The notes below the pieces were generated by a model. That model made no database searches. It was given only the letters and a program-made list of their open reading frames with translations, and was not told where the DNA came from. Made by a program: the position numbers and the translations under genes. Positions 14,684 through 18,895 of a DNA stretch of 18,895 nt are shown in pieces. The DNA comes from an uncultured Ruminococcus sp. (lineage in GTDB: Bacteria; Bacillota; Clostridia; Oscillospirales; Ruminococcaceae), in assembly GCA_900752785.1 (NCBI GenBank), contig CAADWP010000034.1:1-18895 (forward strand), read 5' to 3'. Positions within the stretch are counted from its first letter, which is position 1. The number at the start of each line of letters is the position of its first letter.

Positions 14684-16140
14684 ACTATTTCGCCCCTTTT
14701 CATTGCGTTCTCTATCTCATCAGAATAATTACAGAAAGGATCAGTTATCAATAGTGCTTCAATAAAGCTTTCTTTATTCTCACCGGAATATGTAGAAATA
14801 ACATTTTTCAAGAGCATTATCACTTCTGCTCCTTTGTTATCGTTGTCATTGTCCATTTTTTCGTCGTTGGTTAAGTCTATATACAGTGAGTTGATTGGAA
14901 GCGACATTCCAATTTGCTTCAAAAGAGCTTCAAGCTGTGTCTGCAGTTCAGGATGTGCAGATACAATACTTTCTACCAAGGGATGATCAGGGTTTACTTC
15001 GTACAGAATACTCCCGTCGCGTGTAATCAGACGATTCCACATGTGAATAATATTATCATTAGTTTCTTTTTTTCCTCTATAAGTCCAAGTCCGCTTGCTG
15101 CCTTCGGATATTTTCTGAATAATTACGGAAAGATTTCGTTTTACTTCCTCAGGCGGTGCCGCAGTAGATTTTTTAATATCAAGCGTCCAAAGATCATCTA
15201 AGGAATTTGGGATGTCAACTTGTACTCTCGCAAGTTTTGACAAATCACCCTGTCTCATAAGCCTGAACCAATTGCCCCACACAAGTAAACGTTTGTTTCT
15301 ATACACATAAAAACCTTGATTTTTGCGCAATCCGTCTTTTCCACCTAAAGATTTCAATTCTTTTTGCGTCAACTTAGAAGTGTGAGGCAAAATATACGGT
15401 TTTACACGAACCTTTTGACCTCGCACAACAATAACTTCTTCGTCCATAAGCTGAGTACTCTTTTTAAGAAGGAACGGATCCTGCGGTTCTACGCTTTGCT
15501 CATTCATGCGAATATCTAATTTTTTCAGACCCGTTTCACCGGATAAATATCTATGAAAGACGAGGGAAAGATGTTCACGAATTAGTTCCATCTTTTTAGC
15601 GAACGCTTCTGCAATATCGGTTTCTCCAACCGCAAATTTATCGAGATCCTGCCATACAACAAGTGTTCCGTTCTCATATTGATTTAATTTATCAAAGCTC
15701 GGATATTTTTTAGCTTCTTCCTCATCAACAAGAAGCAAAGACCAAGATTCTGCACGTTGGATATGATTCAGATTCCATTGAGCACCAGTCAGCACACCGG
15801 ATTTTTTTGACAGAACAGTTAAGATTCTGCACTGAGATAAAGAAGCTGTTTTCATACCAAGACCATAACGTCCCAAATCATTCTCGTCACGGATTTCAAG
15901 CGGATTCCTGCTTCCGTACTGCATCGCTGCAATTAAACTCTCGGAACTCATCCCCCATCCATTGTCGAGAATGGCAATATAAGACTCCCCAATAGGGAAA
16001 AAATCAATATCCACACGACTTGCTGAAGCAGCGATACTATTATCTATAATATCGGCAATAGCTGCCTCTATTGAGTACCCAATTGCTCTTGTGGATTCCA
16101 TTAGTGTTGGCGCATAAGGCGGCAAATCAACTGTTTTCAT
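14680..16140 (-). CDS. MORC-like GHKL ATPase of a restriction-modification operon
   Basis: A 486-residue GHKL (gyrase, Hsp90, histidine kinase, MutL) ATPase resembling prokaryotic MORC/MutL relatives. The N-box is AIADIIDNSIAASA (27-40), with Asp30 at the position of the usual catalytic Glu and Asn34 as magnesium ligand. The G1 box is DNGWGM (59-64), and the G2 box GRYGLGMKTAS (90-100). The middle region (about 200-360) includes KNQGFYVYRNKRLLVWGNW and a conserved Lys (LDIKKSTAAPP) suited to an S5-like transducer domain. Such ATPases clamp DNA on ATP binding. It is the first gene of the operon, with AAGGAGAT 6 nt before the ATG and a promoter-like pair 26-54 bp upstream. The stop overlaps the Z1 start by 4 bp. 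Confidence 0.92.
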   Translation of the reverse strand: MKTVDLPPYAPTLMESTRAIGYSIEAAIADIIDNSIAASASRVDIDFFPIGESYIAILDNGWGMSSESLIAAMQYGSRNPLEIRDENDLGRYGLGMKTASLSQCRILTVLSKKSGVLTGAQWNLNHIQRAESWSLLLVDEEEAKKYPSFDKLNQYENGTLVVWQDLDKFAVGETDIAEAFAKKMELIREHLSLVFHRYLSGETGLKKLDIRMNEQSVEPQDPFLLKKSTQLMDEEVIVVRGQKVRVKPYILPHTSKLTQKELKSLGGKDGLRKNQGFYVYRNKRLLVWGNWFRLMRQGDLSKLARVQVDIPNSLDDLWTLDIKKSTAAPPEEVKRNLSVIIQKISEGSKRTWTYRGKKETNDNIIHMWNRLITRDGSILYEVNPDHPLVESIVSAHPELQTQLEALLKQIGMSLPINSLYIDLTNDEKMDNDNDNKGAEVIMLLKNVISTYSGENKESFIEALLITDPFCNYSDEIENAMKRGEIV

Positions 16141-16165
16141 TACATATCTCCTTGCAGAGGCGATT

Positions 16166-16194
16166 TATCTACTTGTACTATGCTTAAATGGCAA
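16166..16194 (-). promoter_or_regulatory. Promoter of the defence operon
   Basis: On the - strand, TTGCCA (16194-16189) and TAGATA (16171-16166) are separated by exactly 17 bp, and the MORC gene ATG lies about 25 bp downstream of the -10 element. This is the only good pair in the 163-bp gap before the operon. Confidence 0.5.
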
Positions 16195-16246
16195 AGTGAA
16201 ATTAGGATTTTCTCATTTTTACCTCAAAAATCGCAACTTCACTTTG
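16192..16246. promoter_or_regulatory. Inverted repeat overlapping the defence promoter, possible operator
   Basis: CAAAGTGAA (16192-16200) and TTCACTTTG (16238-16246) are exact inverted copies with a 37-bp spacer; the first arm overlaps the -35 box. A second nested pair, ATTAGGA (16201-16207) and TCCTAAT (16267-16273), lies next to it. The layout suits a looping or dimeric regulator, but no dedicated regulator gene is in the operon. Confidence 0.4.
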
Positions 16247-16303
16247 ACAATTTAGGCTACACCCGTCCTAATAATAGCAAAGTCAGTGTCCCATAAAACG
16301 GAC

Positions 16304-17302
16304 TCACAACGCGTTAATTTCATCTTCAAGATGTTTTACCGCTTCCAAGATCACATCAAAGTCCGGTTTTTCGCCGTAAATCATATTTTTCATGTGTTCG
16401 TAGTCGTCTTTCAGAATTTTGATATTTTTCTCGCTTGGTATCAATTTCATTGTACCGGGTTTGGCTTCGTCGTATCTTGCCCACGAACAACGGTAGAATT
16501 TATTCTTAAAACGTACAACTTTATTTAGCAGGTCTAAGTCTGTGAAAGCCTCAGCCTTTACGGGCGAATTTGCCATACAATAAAGATCATAATAATGGCG
16601 GGAATATCTTGTTGGTAAGGCACTGTTTTCGGAGCGGTATGCCTCTCTATGTAAAATCGTAACCTTTTCCCAAAATGTGCGCTTCGGCAAGACGGTCAAT
16701 ATCTCTGTGCTCGGTTGCTTGAAAAGTCTGCCGTACTGCTTGGCGGCATACGGGGTAATTGGCTTTTCCTCTGCCGGCGTCCACGCCGCAAGCGCTCCGA
16801 TTTCAAGACGAATCACAGGCAGAATCGCCGAATCGTCAAAGCTGCGGTTATAAGCAAAAACCACCGTCTGCGGATCGTCGTCCTCTATATAGCAATTTAC
16901 ATCATAGGAGAGTTCATTTTGCAAGTCCGCAATAACGGCAGGCATAAATTCGTTTCTCAAAAACGCTTCGGTTTTTGTGCCTGCCTCTTTATTAAAGACA
17001 TCCTGTTTGGTGTTACTTCTGTCAGCCCACGGCTCGTCCTTTTCATAACCGAGAACACACCAGTCGAGAATTAAGTCAATATCCTCGGAAAAGCGTTCAA
17101 TCAAGCCGTATGACTTTGAAAGGCTTGTGCCGCCCTTGAAAGCAATATTATTTTTCCATGCGCAGCGATGAAAAAGATAATCAAGCATATAGCACACCCA
17201 AAAATCTTTTTCAATAATGGCGTCGGTCATACCCATTTTAGCGGCCGTGTTGTGAAACAGAGCTTTTTTATCGTTTTCATTCAGTTTTGCAATATCTCTC
17301 AT
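16304..17302 (-). CDS. abiEii: AbiEii-type nucleotidyltransferase toxin
   Basis: A 332-residue protein of the AbiEii/AbiGii nucleotidyltransferase family, the toxin of a type IV toxin-antitoxin pair that gives abortive infection. The active-site motif is FKGGTSLSKSYG (55-66), with GGTS at 57-60, followed by FSEDIDL at 71-77, where Asp74 and Asp76 are the metal-binding pair. The conserved KDFW motif lies at 32-35. A C-terminal segment (SRHYYDLYCM, then FYRCSWARYDEAKPGTMKL) is typical for the family. The start codon shares one base with the antitoxin stop (TAATG), with AAAGGTG 8 nt upstream, so translation is coupled and the antitoxin is made first. Nucleotide transfer to an RNA target is the family model. 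Confidence 0.93.
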   Translation of the reverse strand: MRDIAKLNENDKKALFHNTAAKMGMTDAIIEKDFWVCYMLDYLFHRCAWKNNIAFKGGTSLSKSYGLIERFSEDIDLILDWCVLGYEKDEPWADRSNTKQDVFNKEAGTKTEAFLRNEFMPAVIADLQNELSYDVNCYIEDDDPQTVVFAYNRSFDDSAILPVIRLEIGALAAWTPAEEKPITPYAAKQYGRLFKQPSTEILTVLPKRTFWEKVTILHREAYRSENSALPTRYSRHYYDLYCMANSPVKAEAFTDLDLLNKVVRFKNKFYRCSWARYDEAKPGTMKLIPSEKNIKILKDDYEHMKNMIYGEKPDFDVILEAVKHLEDEINAL

Positions 17303-17916
17303 TACTCGTCACCTTTGCAAATTACTTTAATGTATTCATAAACCCATGAAGTGGCGGATTTTGCTTCCGTCAGCATCTTTTCTTTATCTTCTTCGCACAG
17401 CGCTTTCTTTAAGCGGCAAATGATTTGCTCGGATACATTGTCCTTACCGAGTGCTTTCAGTGCCTGAATAGTCAGCGCCGTTTTATAGGAAATCTTAGAT
17501 ATTTCCTTGTTCGTTGTTCGCTTGAATTTTATCACGGTGTTGTCAAAAGAATATTCTTTATACGCACCGTCCGACACATATACCCACTGAGAAGGAACTT
17601 GAGTTGAGAGTCCCAAAAGATTCAGCGCCGTATCACCGCAGGGGACAATCGTCCAGCCGAAATTGCGGGCAAGCGCATGAGCAACCTTGTTCGGTGACGG
17701 GGCAACGGTTTCACCGAGCAGTTCGCTATATTCGGGCTTATAATAAACGCCGAACAGTATTTTTTTGACAAGCCCTTCGTCGGCAAGGCGGAGCAATGCC
17801 ATATTAACAGTTTTTTTGTCGGTAATATCGGTGAAATCCGTTGACACAAAAACAGAGCCGTTTTCAGACTTTTCTATTATATTTCGTATCTGGCTTAAAT
17901 AATTCGGTCGCTTCAT
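17302..17916 (-). CDS. abiEi: AbiEi-type antitoxin / autorepressor (DUF6088)
   Basis: A 204-residue protein. The N-terminal part (about 1-70) is a winged-helix DNA-binding unit (SVFVSTDFTDITDKKTVNMALLRLADEGLVKKILFGVYYKP), and the rest is the antitoxin domain with PSPNKVAHALARNFGW and DTALNLLGLS. Proteins of this family neutralise AbiEii without direct binding and repress their own promoter. The upstream region has a near-consensus promoter and a repeated 10-bp motif that could be the binding site. GGAAGGTG lies 9 nt before the ATG. The AbiE pair has its own promoter, so it is regulated separately from the six-gene operon. Confidence 0.9.
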   Translation of the reverse strand: MKRPNYLSQIRNIIEKSENGSVFVSTDFTDITDKKTVNMALLRLADEGLVKKILFGVYYKPEYSELLGETVAPSPNKVAHALARNFGWTIVPCGDTALNLLGLSTQVPSQWVYVSDGAYKEYSFDNTVIKFKRTTNKEISKISYKTALTIQALKALGKDNVSEQIICRLKKALCEEDKEKMLTEAKSATSWVYEYIKVICKGDE

Positions 17917-17956
17917 TCAAATGCACCTTCCGTAAGCAGCGGTGTTATACGAATTT

Positions 17957-17985
17957 ATTATACACTATTTTCTACGAAAAATCAA
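17957..17985 (-). promoter_or_regulatory. abiE promoter
   Basis: On the - strand TTGATT (17985-17980) and TATAAT (17962-17957) are 17 bp apart, close to the sigma-A consensus. The AbiEi ATG is about 40 bp downstream of the -10 box. Confidence 0.7.
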
Positions 17986-18018
17986 GTGTTTGCAAAAATA
18001 GTAACCGTTATTTTCTAC
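17966..18018. repeat. Two TATTTTCTAC repeats at the abiE promoter, possible AbiEi sites
   Basis: TATTTTCTAC occurs at 17966-17975, between the -10 and -35 boxes, and at 18009-18018, upstream of the -35 box, in the same orientation and 43 bp apart (about four helical turns). That fits cooperative autorepression by the winged-helix AbiEi protein. Known AbiEi regulators bind repeats in their promoter, which supports but does not prove the reading. Confidence 0.45.
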
Positions 18019-18036
18019 CAAACGCTTTGAATACGC

Positions 18037-18064
18037 AAAAAGCGGAGCCGAAGTCCCGCTTTTT
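18037..18064 (-). terminator. Terminator of tnpV
   Basis: AAAAAGCGG (18037-18045) and CCGCTTTTT (18056-18064) form a 9-bp stem. On the - strand the loop contains C-TTCG-G, a stable tetraloop, and the stem ends in five T. It begins at the tnpV stop codon and separates tnpV from the abiE promoter. Confidence 0.75.
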
Positions 18065-18363
18065 CAGATATAAATCAGTTCGGCATTTACAACATCGATT
18101 ACCCTTGCTTTAATGCTGTTCATCTGCCGAACCCATTCCATTTGATTTTCTGCTTTGAGTTCTTCGGTAATACCTTCAAGTTCGGCATACTGTTTCGTCA
18201 ACAGCCCAAACATTTCCTGTGCGTTTCGTTCGAGGTCGTTCAGATACTGCTCAAGCGTGCCGTTTAACCGCATTACATTGATAACCGTTGGGTTATTCTT
18301 TTTCAAAAAATTATAATGTCTTTGTCCCCACAGACCTACTCTTGATATAAATTCATCTTTCAT
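18064..18363 (-). CDS. tnpV: TnpV-like transposon protein
   Basis: A 99-residue protein resembling TnpV of clostridial mobilisable transposons of the Tn4451 type. The tell-tale parts are GLWGQRHYNFLKK near the N-terminus and the C-terminal ITEELKAENQMEWVRQMNSIKARVIDVVNAELIYI-type ending. Its role in transposition or excision is not well known. The start at 18363 is chosen because AAAGGAGGT lies 6-7 nt upstream; the open frame extends 34 codons further without such a site. TnpV proteins are usually about 120 residues, so this one is slightly short at its N-terminus. No serine recombinase (TnpX) or other transposase is near, so it looks like a passenger at the island's right end. Confidence 0.8.
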   Translation of the reverse strand: MKDEFISRVGLWGQRHYNFLKKNNPTVINVMRLNGTLEQYLNDLERNAQEMFGLLTKQYAELEGITEELKAENQMEWVRQMNSIKARVIDVVNAELIYI

Positions 18364-18563
18364 ATAACAAACCTCCTTTGCTGCTTTGATTTTACAACAA
18401 AGCAAAGAAAAACAAAAATGTGCGTTTTTCTTGACGACGAAATGACGACAAAATCTCTCGGACACGGTAATTATTCCCCGTTATTTTTTCAGAAATCGGC
18501 GCAAATCGGACGATAAGGTATAGTTTATCACAGAAAAACACCTCCAAAACAATCATTTGACTC
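18364..18563. other. Right end of the island, non-coding
   Basis: This 200-bp stretch carries the second TGACGAC pair (18432-18451) and the right core arm CAATCATT (18550-18557). A - strand open frame of 69 codons (18392-18601) crosses the attachment site and has no ribosome site or recognisable content, so I treat the region as the integrase-binding end of the element and the tnpV leader. Confidence 0.5.
18432..18451 (+). repeat. Tandem TGACGAC pair, right arm-type integrase site
   Basis: Same 20-bp block as at 2775-2794 (18 of 20 identical; the differences are bases 8 and 9), again two TGACGAC copies 11 bp apart, here 113 bp inside the right border. Confidence 0.6.
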
Positions 18564-18573
18564 GAGTGGGAAT
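18550..18573 (+). other. Right attachment site (attR core)
   Basis: GAGTGGGAAT (18564-18573) repeats the end of guaA. It is followed by AA, which gives GAG TGG GAA TAA, a complete EWE-stop ending, as expected for the displaced end of the original guaA. CAATCATT at 18550-18557 is the island-side core arm. Confidence 0.8.
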
Positions 18574-18590
18574 AAATTGAAAAAGTTGCG

Positions 18591-18622
18591 ATAATCCGCA
18601 CAATTGAGTTTGTGCGGATTAT
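18591..18622 (+). terminator. Hairpin just outside attR, probable original guaA terminator
   Basis: ATAATCCGCACA (18591-18602) and TGTGCGGATTAT (18611-18622) pair perfectly over 12 bp with an 8-nt loop. It begins 17 bp after the displaced guaA-like stop codon, the expected place for the gene's own terminator before integration. The T-tract is weak on the + strand; on the - strand the stem is followed by GCAACTTTTTC. Confidence 0.6.
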
Positions 18623-18668
18623 TTAGAAGTTATAAAAATAGAATTTTAAAAAAATATAGGAGTAAGAA

Positions 18669-18895
18669 ATGATAAATCAAGATTTGACACTGTTTAAAGA
18701 ACAAATCCAAGAAGATATAAACATAATAAAAGACCAATGGGGATTCGTGGACTCTAATCTCGATAATGACGCTTATGCATTTAATTATTGGATACTAAGT
18801 AGAATATTTGGTCTGGATGAAGAAATTATCCCAGAATATATCACTGAATATAGTGATAAAGGGATAGATTGTTATGTCCATTTTGAAGAAAACAA
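18669..18895 (+). CDS. Hypothetical protein, 5' part only; AIPR-like N-terminus
   Basis: An open frame from ATG at 18669 runs off the window end (75 codons visible). AGGAG at 18658-18662, 6 nt before the ATG, supports the start. The visible part contains FNYWILSRIFGLDEE and ITEYSDKGIDCYVHFEEN. An acidic stretch followed by D-K-G-I-D at this distance from the start is what I know from N-terminal nuclease-like domains of some AIPR and related phage-resistance proteins. Base composition is much richer in AT than purA and guaA, a sign of transfer. The identification is tentative because the conserved AIPR core would lie beyond the window. Confidence 0.6.
   Translation, partial: MINQDLTLFKEQIQEDINIIKDQWGFVDSNLDNDAYAFNYWILSRIFGLDEEIIPEYITEYSDKGIDCYVHFEEN

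Larger units (their letters stand above)
2706..18573. mobile_element. Integrative, probably mobilisable, genomic island at guaA
   Basis: The borders are a 10-bp direct repeat, GAGTGGGAAT, at 2706-2715 (end of guaA) and 18564-18573. A tyrosine integrase gene is the first gene inside the left border and reads toward guaA, the usual layout. All genes inside are on the - strand, opposite to guaA. Cargo: integrase, HTH protein, ParB-like, two MobC-like proteins, a candidate oriT, a six-gene restriction-like defence operon, AbiE toxin-antitoxin and TnpV. No relaxase or secretion genes are present, so self-transfer is unlikely. The excised circle would be 15,858 bp. That the guaA 3' end is an integration hotspot is established knowledge; the precise borders are inferred from the repeats. 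Confidence 0.85.

Noticed and set aside
16241..16274. Promoter-like TTGACA ... TAATAA on the + strand
   Set aside because: Spacing is 19 bp and it would point into the 3' end of abiEii with no + strand gene.
18392..18601. 69-codon - strand frame across attR
   Set aside because: It would be created only by the integration junction and has no ribosome site; the content looks random.
1..18895. CRISPR array, tRNA or rRNA genes
   Set aside because: No regularly spaced repeat series of suitable length and no tRNA or rRNA signature were noticed on either strand; the attachment site is a protein gene rather than a tRNA gene.

Overview
The window looks like a low-to-moderate GC member of the Bacillota/Clostridia (gut Oscillospiraceae/Ruminococcus-like). 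The signs are purA next to guaA, strong GGAGG-type ribosome binding sites, and clostridial mobile-element genes (arm-binding tyrosine integrase, MobC-like proteins, TnpV). The taxonomic call is inference.

Layout. (1) 1-2717, + strand: the 3' end of purA, an intergenic region with two inverted repeats, then complete guaA. (2) 2706-18573: a genomic island of about 15.9 kb inserted at the 3' end of guaA, with every gene on the - strand. (3) 18574-18895: chromosome resumes with a small hairpin that probably is the displaced guaA terminator, then the start of an AT-rich + strand gene that resembles the N-terminus of an AIPR-type protein.

The island borders can be read directly. The last bases of guaA, GAGTGGGAAT, recur at 18564-18573. 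The left copy is followed by GA (guaA stop TGA) and the right copy by AA (an EWE-TAA ending, the presumed pre-integration stop). Joining the two ends in a circle creates a perfect inverted repeat, CAATCATT-N13-AATGATTG, around the crossover. A pair of TGACGAC tandem repeats lies inside each end and probably forms the integrase arm sites.

Inside the island, left to right: integrase, a small excisionase-like HTH protein, a ParB-like protein, two MobC-like ribbon-helix-helix proteins and a repeat-rich non-coding stretch (candidate oriT). No relaxase, coupling ATPase or type IV secretion gene is visible, so the element would need to be mobilised in trans. Next is a six-gene defence operon of about 9.3 kb, transcribed right to left: MORC-like GHKL ATPase, Z1-domain helicase-like ATPase, PD-(D/E)XK (DUF4420) protein, AIPR protein, Dcm-type cytosine methyltransferase, Vsr-type nicking endonuclease. 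Its genes overlap or abut. This gene set matches the MORC-containing restriction-modification neighbourhoods predicted from comparative genomics; its mechanism is poorly known. Behind it lie an AbiEi/AbiEii toxin-antitoxin pair with its own promoter and a lone TnpV gene next to the right attachment site.

The island is therefore best read as a mobilisable, integrase-driven defence island carrying two anti-phage systems, at a guaA hotspot whose right flank appears to continue with further defence-like genes.
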